Program-made: the position numbers and the translations under genes | The notes under the pieces: generated by a model | Told to the model about the DNA's origin: nothing | The model's database searches: none | Seen by the model: only the letters and a program-made list of their open reading frames with translations | Shown here: positions 35,360 to 47,477 of the stretch, in pieces | Position numbering within the stretch: position 1 is the first letter of the stretch | Layout of the letters: each line of letters starts with the position of its first letter | Origin: Sciurus carolinensis | Taxonomy: Eukaryota; Chordata; Mammalia; Rodentia; Sciuridae | Length of the DNA stretch: 64,000 nucleotides | Direction of reading: 5' to 3' | NCBI RefSeq assembly: GCF_902686445.1 | Contig: NC_062220.1 | Span: 114,438,643 to 114,502,642, forward strand

Positions 35360-35585
35360 CCTTTTTTTTTTTGTTTTTTTTTATTTTATTTTTTTACTGT
35401 AAACAAATGGGATACATGTTGTTTCTCTGTTTGTACATGGTATAAAGGCATACCATTTGCATAATCATACATTTACATAGGGTAATGTCATTTGATTCAT
35501 TCTGTTATTTTTTCCCTTCACCCCCACCCATCCCACCCCTCTTTTCCCTCTATACAGTTCTTCCTTCCTCCATTCTTGCCCCATT

Positions 35586-35612
35586 CCCTAACCCTAACTC
35601 TAACCCTGGCAC
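35586..35612 (-). repeat. Telomere-like tract in L1 no. 2 3'UTR
   Basis: ccctaaccctaactctaacc: complement of TTAGGG-type repeats, at the equivalent site to 15829-15859. A C-rich run (complement of the G-run) lies just to the left at 35519-35545. Confidence 0.9.
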
Positions 35613-35665
35613 TAACCCCTCCCACCCCCCATTATGTGTCATCATCCACTTATTAGCAATATCAT

Positions 35666-38600
35666 TCATCCTTTGGTTTTTGGAGATTGGCTTATCTCAC
35701 TTAGCATGATATTCTCCAATTTCATCCATTTGCCTGCAAATGCCATAATTTTATCATTCTTTATGGCTGAGTAATATTCCATTGTATATATATACCACAG
35801 TTTCTTTATCCATTCATTAATTGAAGGACATCTGGGTTGGTTCCACAATCTGGCTATTGTGAACTGAGCAGCTATGAACATTGATGTGGCTGTATCTGGG
35901 TAGTAGGCTGATTTTAAGTCCTTGGGGTATAGGCCAAGGAGTGGGATAGCTGGGTCAAATGGTGGTTCCATTCCACGTTTTCTAAGGAATCTCCACACTG
36001 CTTTCCAGAGTGGCTGCACTACTTTGCAGCCCCACCAGCAATGTATGAGTGTACCTTTCTCCCCACATCCTCGCCAACACCTGTTGTTGCTTGTATTCTT
36101 GTATTCTTGTATTGTCGCCATTCTAATTGGGGTGAGATGGAATCTTAGGGTGGTTTTGATTTGCATTTCTCTTATTACTAGAGATGTTGAACATTTTTCC
36201 ATATGTTTATTGATTGCTTGTAGATCTTCTTCTGTGAAGTGTCTATTCATTTCCTTAGCCTATTTGTCGATTGGATTGTTTGCATTCATGGTGTAGAGTT
36301 TTTTGAGTTCTTTATAGATTCTGGAGATTAGTGCTCTATCTGAGGTATGATTGGCAAAGATTTTCTCCCACTCTGTAGGCTCTTTCTTTGCATTGCTGAT
36401 AGTTTCCTTTGCCGAGAGAAAGCTTTTTAGTTTGAATCTATCCCAGTTATTGATTCTTGCTTTTATTTCTTGTGCTATGGGAGTCCTGTTGAGGAAGTCT
36501 GGTCCTAAGTCGACATGTTGAAGCTCTGGACCTACTTTTTCTTCTATAAAATGCAAGGTCTCTGGTCTGATTCCAAGGTCCTTAATCCATTTTGAGTTTA
36601 GTTTCATGCATGGTGAGAGATATGGGTTTAGTTTCATTCTGTTGCATATGGATTTCCAATTCTCCCAGCACCATTTGTTGAAGAGGCTATCTTTTCTTCA
36701 TTGCATATTTTTGGCCCCTTTGTCTAGTATGAGAAAATTGTATTTATTTGGGTTTGTGTCCGTGTCCTCTATTCTGTACCATTGATCCACCTGTCTATTT
36801 TGGTACCAATACCATGCCGTTTTTGTTACTATTGCTTTGTAGTAGAGTTGAAGATCTGGTATTGCGATACCCCCTGCTTCATTCTTTCTGCCAAGGATTG
36901 CTTTAGCTATTCTGGGTTTCTTATTCTTCCAGATGAATTTCATAATTTCTTGCTCTATTTCTTTAAGGTACATCATTGGGATTTTAATTGGAATTGCATT
37001 GAATCTGTATAGCACTTTTGGTAGTATGGCCATTTTGACAATATTAATTCTTCCTATCCAAGAACATGGGAGATCTTTCCATCTTCTAAGGTATTCTTTA
37101 AATTCTTTCTTTAGTGTTCTGTACTTCTCATTGTAGAGGTCTTTCACCTCTTTTGTGAGATTGATTCCCAAGTATTTTATTTTTTTTGATGCTATTGTGA
37201 ATGGGGTAGTTTTCCTAATTTCTCTTTCTGAAGATTCATCGCTCATGTATAGAAATGCCTTAGATTTATGTGCATTGATCTTATATCCCGCTACTTTACT
37301 GAATTCACTTATGAGATCTAAAAGTTTTCTGGTGGAATTTCCTGGTTCCTCTAAGTATATAATGATATCATCAGCAAATAGGGATAGTTTGAGTTCTTCT
37401 TTTCCTATTCATACCCCTTTAATTTCTTTGGTCTGTCTAATTGCTCTGGCTAGAGTTTCAAGGACGATATTGAATAGAAGTGGTGAAAGAGGGCATCCCG
37501 GCCTTGTTCCAGTTTTTTGGGGGAATGCTTTCAGTTTTTCACCATTTAGAATGATATTAGCCATGGGCTTAGAATAGATGGTCTTTACAATGTTAAGGAA
37601 TGTTCCCACTATCCCTGTTTTTTCTAGTGTTTTGAGCATGAAGGGGTGCTGTATTTTATCAAATGCTTTTTCTGCATCTATTGAAATAATCATGTGATTC
37701 TTGACTTTAAGTCTGTTGATATGGTGAATTACATTTATTGATTTCCTGATGTTGAACCAACCTTGCATCCCTGGGATGAAACCTACTTGATCATGGTGCA
37801 CTATCTTTTTAATATGTTTTTGTATGCGATTTTCTAAAATTTTGTTGAGAATTTTTGCATCGATGTTCATTAAGGATATTGGTCTGAAATTTTCTTTCCT
37901 CGATGTGTCTCTGTCTGGTTTAGGTATCAAGGTAATATTGGCTTCATAGAATGAGTTTGGGAGGGTTCCCTCCTCTTCTGTTTCATGGAATAGTTTGAGA
38001 AGTATTGGAATGAGCTCTTCTTTAAAGGTTTTGTAGAACTCGGCTGAGAACACATCTGGTCCTGGACTTTTCTTTTTTTGTAGGCTTTTGATGACTTCTT
38101 CTATTTCATTACTTGAAATTGGTCTATTTAAATTGTGTATGTCCTCCTCGTTTAGTTTAGGCAATACATATGTCTCTAGAAACCTGTTGATGTCTTCGAA
38201 ATTTTCTATTTTTTGGAGTATAGATTTTCAAAATAGTTTCTAATTATGTTTTGTATTTCAATCGTGTCTGTTGTGATATTTCCTTGTTCATTCTGAATTT
38301 TAGTGATTTGGGTTTTCTCTCATCTTCTCTTTGTTAGTGTGGTTAAAGGTTTATCAATTTTGTTTATTTTTTTGAAGAACCAACTATTTATTTTTTTCAA
38401 TTTTTTGTATTGTTTCTTTTGTATCAATTTCATTGATTTCAACTCTGAGTTTAACTATTTCCTGTCTTCTACTACTTTTGGTGTTGGTCTGTTCTTTTTC
38501 TAGGGCTTTGAGCTGTAGTGTTAAGTCGTTTATTTGTTGAGTTTTACTTCTTTTATTAAATGTGCTCCATGAAATAAATTTTCCTCTAAGTTCTGCTTTC

Positions 38601-39488
38601 ATAGTGTCCCAGAGATTTTGATATGATGTTTCTTTGTTCTCATTTACCTCTAAGAATTTTTTAATTTCCTTCCTAATATCTTCTGTTATCCATTCATCAT
38701 ATAATAGCATATTGTTCAATCTCCAGGTGTTGGAGTAGTTTGTTTTTTACTCTTTCATTTATTTCTAATTTCAATCCATTATGATCTGATAGAATACAAG
38801 GTACTATCTCTATCTTCTTGTATTTGGTGACATTAGCTTTGTGGCATAATATATGGTCTATTTTAGAGAAGGATCCATGTGCTGCTGAGAAGAAAGTGTA
38901 TTCGCTCTTGGTTGAATGGTATATTCTATAAATGTCTGTTAAGTCTAAATTATTGATTTTGTTATTGAGATCTATGTTTTTTTTTTTGTTCAATTTTTGT
39001 TTGGAAGATCTGTCCAGTGGTGAGAGAGGTGTGTTAAAATCACCTAGTATTATTGTGTTATGGTCTATTTGGTTTCTAAAATTGAGAAGGATTTGTTTTA
39101 CATACATGGATGAGCCACTGTTTGGGGCATAGATGTTTATGATTGTTTATCTTGCTGATTTATGCTTCCCTTAAGCAGTATGAAATGTCCTTCCTTATCC
39201 CTTCTGACAAACATTGGCTTGAAGTCCACATTATCTGAAATGAGGATGGATACTCCAGCTTTTTTGCTGAGTCCATGTGCATGGTATGTTTTTCCCCATC
39301 CTTTCCCCTTTAGTCTATGGGTATCTCTTTCTATGAGGTGAGTCTCTTGCAGGCAACATATTGTTGGATCTTTCTTTTTAAGATCTTTCTTTTTAATAAA
39401 GTCTATGTCTTTTGATTGATGAATTCAGGCCATTAACATTCAGGGTTATTATTGAGATATGATTTGTATTCCCGGTCATTTGGTTCAT
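35666..39488 (-). pseudogene. L1 no. 2 ORF2 (endonuclease-reverse transcriptase), broken
   Basis: Start ATG at 39488. EN is split: its first part is shifted by a 15-16-bp tandem duplication (39372-39402), and 39107-38697 keeps ILGDFNTPLSPLD and LSDHNGLKLEIN. A further frame covers 38719-38384. RT 38164-37409 has [27 protein letters not shown] and [15 protein letters not shown] and ends at a TGA that is probably a decayed CGA codon (CpG loss), just before the catalytic FADD motif (about 37385-37355), which is still readable. Thumb and connection: 37246-36698. 36637-36260 and 36250-35666 follow, with an intact-looking C-terminal Cys/His motif ([18 protein letters not shown], spacing CX3CX7HX4C). 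At least five breaks. Confidence 0.93.
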
Positions 39489-39551
39489 ATTTAAAATTTT
39501 ATTTATTTATTTTTTGACACAACTTGATTCCTCCTATATTTGACAGTTCCT

Positions 39552-40593
39552 TTAGGATAATTCCTCCCTTCGCTGATTTGCTTCTTTGTTTTTTATCTCT
39601 TCCTCATGGAATATTTTGCTGAGAATGTTCTGTAATGCTGGATTTCTTTTTGTAAATTCTTTTAGCTTTTGTTTATCATGGAGTGATTTTATTTCATCGT
39701 CAAATCTGAAGGTAAGTTTTGCTGGGTATAAGATTCTTGGTTGGCATCTGTTTTCTTTCAGAACTTGAAAAATGTTGTTCCAGGCCCTTCTAACTTTTAG
39801 GGTCTGGATTGAAAAATTGGCTGATATCCATATTGGCTTCCCCCTGAATGTAATTTGGTTCTTTTCTCTCACAGTCTTTAAGATTCTGTCTTTATTTTGT
39901 ATGTTAGGTATTTTCATTCTAATGTGCCTTGGTGTGGGTCTGTTGTAATTTTGTGTATTTGGAGTCCTATAAGCCTCTTGAACTTGATTTTCCTTTTCAT
40001 TCTTCAGATTTGGGAAATTTTCTGAAATTATTTCATTGAATAGATTGTTCATTCCTTTGGTTTATTTCTCTAAGCCTTCCTCAATCCCAATAATTCTTAA
40101 ATTTGGCCTTTTTTTGATATCCCATAGTTCTTGCAGATTCTGTTCATGATTTCTTACCATCTTCTCCATTTGTTCAACTTTGTTTTCAAGGTTAAATATT
40201 TTGTCTTCAATATCTGAGGCTCTGTCTTCCAGGTGTTCTATCCTATTGGTTATGTTTTCTCTGGAGTTGTTAATTTGGTTTATTGTTTCCTTCATTTCAA
40301 GGATTTCTGTTTGGTTTTTTTCAATATCTCTCTTTATTGAAATGGTCTTTTGCTTCCTGCATTTGCTCTTTTACCTGTCGATTGGTGTGATCTTTTAATG
40401 CCTGCATTTGCTCTTTCATCTCATCATTCTATGCCTGCATTTGCTCTTTCATCTGATCATTTGCTTCCCTGATCATTTTAATTATGTACATTCTGAACTC
40501 CCTTTCTGTCATTTCTTCTGCCATGCTGTCGTTGGGTTTTATTGATGTAACATCTAGATTTGTTTGGGACATTTTCTTCCCTTATTTTCTCAT
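39552..40593 (-). pseudogene. L1 no. 2 ORF1, broken
   Basis: The leader ATG at 40593 meets a TAA three codons later; a second in-frame-type ATG lies at 40572. The coiled-coil part (about 40550-40310) carries 11-residue-type repeats (the plus strand shows tgcctgcatttgctctttca three times, 40400-40455), one with a TAG. 40295-40062 resumes the coiled coil (RIEHLEDRASDIEDKIFNLE, NLRIIGIEEGLEK) and ends at a stop. 40052-39552 holds the RRM/C-terminal domain (RPTPRHIRMKIPNIQNKDRI). Same protein as in L1 no. 1, more decayed at its start. Confidence 0.9.
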
Positions 40594-41229
40594 ATTGTTC
40601 AGGTATCAGTGGACCGCTAAGATATTGCAGATTTCCTCTATTGACTTATAATATCCCTGAAGATTGCTAGTATATCCCCTCTTATCCTTCAGTAGCCTGA
40701 AGTCTTGGAGGAAGTTGATAATGTGGTGCTCCACAAGGAAGCTGCCTCTCTAGGGATGGTGACACTCAGGTGGGTTATATTCCCTGATAGTGGGCAGAGG
40801 TACCTCCATTTGTTGACCACTGGTCATCCAAAGGGGAACTAGGCTGCTGGCTGAGGCAAGGCCTGTTTGTGCCTGTGTCTCTGGTTTTACCGTCCTTGTG
40901 GGAAAACCTCACCCGGCAGGGAAGACTCACCCAGTGCGGAGGTCTCGCTGGTCAGTTCCCCTCCTAGAGGTTCCCCTCAATCTACAACTACCACCTGGGC
41001 TGGGCTGCCTTCCTCTGCAATGTTCCCAGGGGCCTGAACCTACCTCCTGGGCCTGGGAGCCTCATCCTTTGCAGACGAGTCTCCTTAGGCTGCCTCTCCT
41101 CAGAGAATCTGCCTGCAGTCCTGGAAACTTCACTCCACCCTAAGCGTGTCTCTGTGCGACTCTTCCACCAAGAAGCTGCCTAGGTCCTGGGACCTTGCTC
41201 TGCACCTAATCTCCTGGCTATGCGGCCCC

Positions 41230-42040
41230 TCCTCTGACCAGCCACCTGGAGCCCCGTACAGTCGCTCCGAGTCCCAGTGACCCGCCACACGCCTCTTCCT
41301 CTGGACAGCCGCCCGGTGTTCCGACGCAGTCACTAGGAGTCCAAGCAACTCACTTCGCGTCTCCTCCTCCTGCCAACCACCCATAGCCCTAGGCAGTCAT
41401 TCCAAGTCCAAGTGACCCACCCCACTCCTGCTCCTCCTCCGGGTAGCGTCCCAGGTGTTCAGGACTGGTCGCTCTGAAACCAAGCGACCTACCGCGCTCC
41501 CCTTCCGGGCAGGTCCCCGGTGTTCAGGAGCGGTCGCTTTGAGTCCAAACAACTCACCACTCACAGCCTCCTCTGAGCAGCCACCCGGAGCTCTGATGCA
41601 GTGTCTCCTAGACCAAGCAACCCGCCGTGCTCCTCCTCCTCCTCTGGGCAGCCCCCTGGTGTCCAGGAGCGGTCGCTCTGAGTCCAAACAGCTCGCCACA
41701 CAGTTCCTCCTCTGGCAACTGCCTGTAGCTCTGGTGCAGTCACTCTGAGTCCAAGCAACCCGCCGTTCTCCTCCTCCTCCTCCTCCGGGCAGGCCCCGGT
41801 GTTCAGGAGCGGTCGCTGTGAGTCCAAACAGCTCGCTGCACATCTCCTTCTGTGGCAACTGCCTGTATCTCTGGTGTAGTCCCTCTGAGACCAAGCGACA
41901 TGCCACGCTGTCCTCCTCCTCCTCCTGGCAGGCCCCCGTGTTCAGGAGCAATCACTCTGAGTCCAAACAGCTCACCACACAGCTCCTCCCCTAGGCAGCT
42001 GCCCGGAGCACCAGTGCTTGCTCCGAGTCCAAGCGCTATG
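41230..42040 (-). repeat. ~70/140-bp tandem repeats in L1 no. 2 5'UTR
   Basis: The word gtgttcaggagcggtcgct (or variants) recurs at about 41456, 41520, 41661, 41801 and 41939; the last three steps are near 140 bases. Each unit includes two halves with ctctgagtccaa(a/g)ca(g/a) separated by about 70 bases, plus cctcctcctcc tracts. Two or more diverged half-units extend to 41256-41390. Confidence 0.85.
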
Positions 42041-42272
42041 TTGAGCAGCCTCCTCTACGATGCTCCCAGTTGTCCATGTTACTGCTCCAGTGGAGGGAGG
42101 GGCGTCTCGCCGAGCAACTCTACTTCACAAAGTTCCCTGCGTTCCGGGGCTACTGCCCCATCCGGGACGCCTCCCCAACGGGAGAGACTCCTTGAGCTGG
42201 TCCCAAGTCTCTCACTATCTCCTCTTTTGAATCCTGTGTCCTGGAGCAACATGAAATGCAGCCGCCCTCTAG

Positions 42273-42284
42273 GCTGCCATCTTG
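42273..42284 (-). promoter_or_regulatory. YY1-like site of L1 no. 2
   Basis: caagatggcagc in transcript sense, 7-18 bases from the element's 5' end. Confidence 0.6.
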
Positions 42285-42291
42285 AAACTCC

Positions 42292-42303
42292 AATATACAC
42301 TCA
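42292..42303. repeat. Probable target-site duplication, right (L1 no. 2)
   Basis: Partner of 35348-35359. Confidence 0.75.
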
Positions 42304-42736
42304 TTTTTAATCAAAATAAACACTGGCAATTAAACCTACTTACAATAAAGGTTTCTCAAAGTAACAGCAGTTCTAACATTTAAAACTTTGCAAATATATT
42401 TCTGAAAATGGTAGAGGAATAACATCTATGATTATGTTAAGAAATTTGTTGTGGAAACCTTTTACTTACTTATACTAATTTTTTAGATTACTTGTTAACC
42501 CCAATCATTTTCTTCTGCAAAAGAAAAAATAACTAAGCTAATAAATGATAGATTAGTCACCACATATCACAGTCAAGCGTCATTCCATGACCACAGCAGG
42601 GGTGAGCTCGCATTGTCCCTCAGTTGCCTTGTTCCTAATTTATCACTCTGAGACATCAAGTTTACCTTCCATGTGACAATTCTACCAATAGACACAGGAC
42701 GTGGTATCTTTTTAGAAAGGTTTTTCAGAGTTCATG
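42304..42736. other. AT-rich DNA, no gene
   Basis: Nothing recognised. Confidence 0.5.
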
Positions 42737-43510
42737 TCACTGGTAAATAACAGCAATGAGGTAGCTCTGGACAGAAATGAAACAAAAGGCCAACTGTGTT
42801 CTAGTAGAAATGTTCAACTGTCTTTGGATCCAAGCCTCAAACCTCTCAGTTAATTCCTGAAGAGATGCTAATGCTTGCTGACCAATTAGACTGAACTCCT
42901 CAGTGAAAAATAAAATCATTAAAGAAGGATTGAGTCATGTTTCCTCTAGCTGTTCACATTAATAAAGCTTATTTTGTAGCTTAGAATGAGAAAGGGCCAC
43001 GTAGAGAACATAGTGGGTAATACAGAAATCAAACAAAATATTAATTTATTCTTGAAGTGAAGGAGGTATACTTTCAGAAAAGAATACTACTTCTGAAAAA
43101 CAAGATTAAAATTTTCTGGAAGTCAAGAAAAACAAGACAATATTATCTCTTTGATTAAAATGTAATTTCTAGAAAAAATGCAAGCTATAAGAAGTAGATT
43201 CACTATTTAGGCACACCACAAGTGTACACATTTTTAGGTATCATTTAATTACTAATCTAGGCATTTCTTGATAGAAAGCAAAATAATACTTATATTGGCT
43301 GTAATTTTTATTATTGCTTACTTTTAAATATTACTAATACTTTTATTTGTCAATTATTTAGTTCTTTCTAAATTATTGTGAGTATATTCTTCATCATACT
43401 ACATAATATAGAAAATAACATAACAACTATCTGTGAGTTTTACATTAAATTTTATTCAGAATATCTATTACAATTTTGAATAATGCATATATGCTGTATT
43501 ACCTCATGAC
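42737..43510 (-). repeat. Diverged inverted repeat, left arm
   Basis: Reverse complement of 46755-47440 with patches of near identity. The best is 42937-43000 against 47290-47350 (gctacaaaataagctttatt, aatgtgaacagctagaggaa). Weaker stretches run to 43510 (tttgaataatgcat, ctttctaaattattgt, catcatactacata). The minus strand of 42919-42737 is an open 60-codon stretch (FSLIGQQALASLQELTERFE) whose partner at 47345-47440 is partly alignable, with stops. This may be a domain of an old repeat or an exon. I do not recognise it. Confidence 0.8.
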
Positions 43511-44147
43511 TCATTCAATAGGGCCACTCAAAATAAATAGGAAAATAGGCCTAATCACAATTTCAGTGGTTTATAGTTCACATCCCTAGAGATTGTGGAC
43601 TAAGATATCATTCAATCCCCTAGAAATTTCTTAATTATTTACCATGTTTGGCTTATATTCACAATTATGACACAACTATTTAATGTTTTTGCTTTATTCT
43701 ACATAATGTTCACTTACATTAATGTTCCCCATGGAAAAAAGAGATTATTGCCTATCAGTTTTAGGCCTTCAAATGAGGATCACACCAAAGAATTTTCTAC
43801 TGACATTGCTCCTGATAGTGAGACAGGACCATAACCTGTGTTAACTCTATTTTATATTAACAAGTATTTTCCTTCTTTCCAATTCCCAATAACATGTTCC
43901 TCTTTCCACTAGCCCCTCACTGACGGCCTGTGCAATGCGATAAATTCTACAAACAGGCTATCCAAGGCCATTTAGATTTTAATTTATTCTTAAAACCAAG
44001 TTTTCTAGGCAATTTCACTGTCCACTTCCAAACTTACTCCCATATTTTATATTTATGTGATCACATCCTAATTCTGGTACCACAAACAGGAATTGTTGTG
44101 TACACATGCGTGAGAATGCCCCAGAAACTTGGTGGTCTAAAACAATT
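43511..44147. other. AT-rich DNA, no gene
   Basis: Nothing recognised. Confidence 0.5.
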
Positions 44148-44149
44148 AT

Positions 44150-44345
44150 TTTGCATTGGGAATTGAACCCAGGAGAGGTCTATTACTGGTCTAGCAACAT
44201 TCCCAGGCCCCACCTCCCACCTTTTTTTTTTTAAATTTCGAAGCAGTGTGTGTCCCAGGTGCTGAGACTTGGCATGAACTCACTATACCTCCTTTTCAGC
44301 ATCCTGAAGCCCTGGGATTGCAGGTGTCCACCACCACTCCTGACA
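44150..44345 (-). mobile_element. Composite B1/ID SINE, diverged
   Basis: attgggaattgaacccagga at the left is the complement of the ID-like half, a T-run (44222-44232) is the linker, and ccctgggattgcaggtgtcc at the right is the complement of the B1-like half. Confidence 0.75.
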
Positions 44346-44878
44346 ACAACAGATGTTTATTATCTCAAGTATGGCAAGATCTGTAGCCCCCCCGCTAACA
44401 GACATGTAAGCAACTTTTGTGGAAGCAGATCCTGACCCCAGCTAAACCCTTGATGTCTTCAGCCCAACTGACACTGTGAATGCATACAGGGAAGAGATTA
44501 TGAATGAGAAACCACTCACTAACCACAGATGAACTTGTGATCCTTAGAACCAGTGTGAGGTAATAAATGTTTGTGGTTTGCAATTTGGGTTTGTTTGTTA
44601 TACAGTAATAGGTACTAATAAAACATGCAAAGACTGGTTTATTCTGATTGTTGAGGAGGGCAAGTTTTATTCAAGGGATTTGAGAATTAAAAGATCTCAG
44701 TCTCATGTCTTCATCTCTCCTTTCAGGGATCCAACTTTTATCTTCATTGCCTTCCATCAAGAAGAATAGACATGGTGAGATTTGGCATTTAATTAATTCT
44801 GCAATATTTACAAGGTAAGGTCCATGTCCCTTTTGACCTTGGTCTTTGGTGATATTTGCCAAGTGACAATTGAAGAGA
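44346..44878. other. No gene recognised
   Basis: Short opposing open frames (44578-44769 plus, 44671-44862 minus) only. Probably repeat-derived, family not recognised. Confidence 0.35.
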
Positions 44879-44965
44879 GCTGGGGCTATAGCTCAGAGAC
44901 AGAGCACTTGCCAAGAGGCGAGGCATTGGCTGCAATCCTTAGCACTGCATAAAAATAAATAAATA
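44879..44965 (+). mobile_element. ID-type tRNA-derived SINE
   Basis: gagctggggctatagctcag, agagcacttgccaag, then gctgcaatccttagcactgc and a (ataaa)n tail: simple tRNA-Ala/ID form without a B1 half. B box is degenerate. Confidence 0.85.
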
Positions 44966-46754
44966 AAGTCAAGTTGACCTTCTACAACTACAAATATTTT
45001 TTTAATTTTGAAAATAGAACTCTATTAAGGTGACTATTAAAGAAATGCCTTATATTCTGATATTTACACTCAGAATTATTTTTTTTCCACTATATGCTTT
45101 CTAGAACCATGAAGTGCAATCAAAGAAACTATTTAAAAATCTTTAGTTGCTATGATAATCCTAGCAACTGAGTGAAACAATCTTTCAAAACTAGCTTTGC
45201 CATTGCACTTCTTCCATGCTAATCTGGTGATAACTTGATATTAGTTATTCATCATGTGCCATGGATACTATAATGCCATTTTTCCTAGGAAAGTGCATCA
45301 GCTGTGCAAGCATCAAGTTGAGAGACCAACGTTATCACATACAATTAGGAATCCAATACAGATATAAACTGAAGAATTTATGAAATACATTGCATTTGAC
45401 AGACTATTTAACAGGATTCCATTAACACCTTTCATCTAAGGACAGGCCCAGACAACTTGAATCTCTTATAAAATGGTAAAGAAGGCTGTGAGGCTAGTCC
45501 ATAAAACTTTGATGGAAAAATAGCCAAAATTGGGGAAGGAAAGCAAGAGGATAATCCCTTTCCTCCTGATCTCTTGACTAAGTGAACTAGAAGCCAGAAG
45601 ACTAAAGCATTTTGATCCACACCAGGTCTGCCTCCTAAAGCACAGCAGAGTGAGATGGGGTGAAAGTGAATGCAAGAGCAAGTGGAAGCAAACCAGCAAA
45701 TGTGGCTCTCTTTCACTCTGGTCAAGTACATCCACAAATAATCCTATAACAATTTTGCATGAAACACTTTGTTTCATATCTGGTAATTATTTTTTCCATG
45801 TAACTTTTTCCATTTTTAAATTTCATACTCGAGTGTTCCTCAATCCATGTTTTTCACTGCGTACATTGTATAGCTGCTTTTTCATGTGTCTCTGAATGTG
45901 CTACCAAGCTTATTTTTAATTCACTTAATTTTGAAGAATTGCATTGAGTTTTATCAAGTATCCTTTAATTCTTGTTCTTATTCTTCCAGTGTTAAATTTT
46001 AAGTATCATCTCACTACAGACGATAATCGATGTGGGTAATCTGAAGAGGGTAATTTCTGTGTGCGTGTAGAAACACACACACAAACAGACACACAAGAAA
46101 GAATATAAGATGCATGCAGTCTAAATGCTTGAATCAATTAATCAGTGGATTTTCTTGTCCAGATGGCAATATATTTTAATCCAAGTTTTAAATGGTAGTG
46201 ACATAGAGTATGTAAATAAAATTTACATCATTTAAACTTTATAACACAGCAATCTTTAATGTGTTCTGCACATTGGAAAATATATTATTAAATCAAATTA
46301 TATAAACTGATGTTTTCATTCCAATACAAAATTTAGGAAAGTAATATGGTATTCTTGATCAATACTTCACTTTGTGTAATGAAATTTTTATGAAATTGCC
46401 ATAGGAAATAGTTGGTATAACCTATGTATCTGCTGTTTTACTTAATGGAATAATTAATCAAAAAATTTGCTTTTAGTCTACAAGAAGTCATAGTGTTTTA
46501 CTATTTTATGTGTTTTGGTATTTTTTCATTCATAGAAAGTAGTTATATGTTACAAGTAAATACACATTTTAAATCTAAATGAAATGTTGAACATAATCAC
46601 AAGAGCTCAAAAATTAACAGGTATTTAAATGATGAAAGTATAATGCTGCTGCATATATATGTTATTACATATTTTGGATGCAGGCTCTACTGTTAATTAT
46701 AGTTTTTTGTAGGAAATAGTTTTCACATATTTCAATTAATAGAAAATTTTATAA
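44966..46754. other. AT-rich DNA, no gene
   Basis: Two overlapping minus-strand open frames at 45432-45777 (about 100 codons) have no recognisable domain. A short CA-type tract lies at 46070-46095. Nothing else identified. Confidence 0.4.
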
Positions 46755-47440
46755 TTTATGATGAGGATAATTACAGCACAAATGCATTATTCAAAATTTA
46801 GAGATAATCCAAAATAAAGTTTAATGTAAAACATCACAGACATTTTGTTATATTATTTTCATACTATGTAGTATGATGGACAATAATTTAGAAAGAAATC
46901 ATTAGTGTACTAATTGATTAGGATAAAATTATTGATATTATACAAAACAAACAATAAGTATTACAGTCAATAAGGCTTATTTTGCTTCTAACAAGACACT
47001 TTGAATATGAATCAAAATGGTACCTAAAAATCATACCTAAAATAAGGGTGTGCACTTTCATGTGCCTAAAACAGTAAACCTGTATACTTCATATACCTCG
47101 CATTTTTCATAGAAATAATAGCATTTTAATCAGATGGGATAATAGTATACCTTTCTTTTTATTATCCTGCCTTCTTTTTAAAAGTCATTTCTTGCGACAA
47201 CAGTCTCATCTTTCTACGTTCAAGAATAATTAATTTTGTTTGGTTTTCTGTATCCATCCTGTACATTCTCCAAGTGGCCCTTTCTCATTTTAGGCTACAA
47301 AATAAGCTTTATTAATGTGAACAGCTAGAGGAAAACATAACTCAACACTTCTGTAGGGATTTATTTTTCCTTCAGGAGTTCAACCTGATTGATCAGGTGC
47401 ATTAGCACATCTTCAGGAATTAATTGAGAAGCTTGCAGAT
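46755..47440 (+). repeat. Diverged inverted repeat, right arm
   Basis: Partner of 42737-43510 in opposite orientation; the arms are separated by about 3.2 kb. Its coding-like part (tcaggagttcaacctgattg, cttcaggaattaattgagaa) has stops. Confidence 0.8.
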
Positions 47441-47477
47441 TTGTGCAACTATTGAAATTAATGAGAATTTCTCTAGC

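Larger units (their letters stand above)
35360..42291 (-). mobile_element. Structurally full-length L1 retrotransposon no. 2
   Basis: A 6.9-kb minus-strand L1. In transcript order: 5'UTR 42291-40594, ORF1 40593 to about 39552, ORF2 39488 to about 35666, 3'UTR with telomere-like and G-rich tracts, and a poly-A tail (T-run 35361-35397). It begins at a YY1-like site, 7-18 bases from the 5' end, as in human L1. Protein-coding parts are close to L1 no. 1, but the middle of its 5'UTR is unrelated. Stops and frameshifts in both ORFs make it inactive. Confidence 0.96.
40594..42291 (-). promoter_or_regulatory. L1 no. 2 5'UTR
   Basis: About 1.7 kb, GC-rich in its upstream two thirds. The first ~90 bases (caagatggcagcctagaggg, then gttgctccaggacacaggat) and the last ~160 before ORF1 (cctccaagacttcaggctac) align with L1 no. 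1. The middle does not, and instead holds repeats (41230-42040). Plus-strand and minus-strand open frames here (40898-41143, 41397-41951, 41852-42310 and others) are products of repeated GC-rich sequence, not genes. Confidence 0.85.

Noticed and set aside
35361..35397. A pol III terminator or T-rich regulatory tract
   Set aside because: It is the complement of the poly-A tail of L1 no. 2, placed directly by the target-site duplication.
40898..42310. Several GC-rich open frames of 80-184 codons on both strands
   Set aside because: They lie in the repeat-rich 5'UTR of L1 no. 2, have no domains and follow the repeat period.
44879..44965. A tRNA gene
   Set aside because: The tRNA-like block lacks a foldable cloverleaf and has a SINE A-rich tail.
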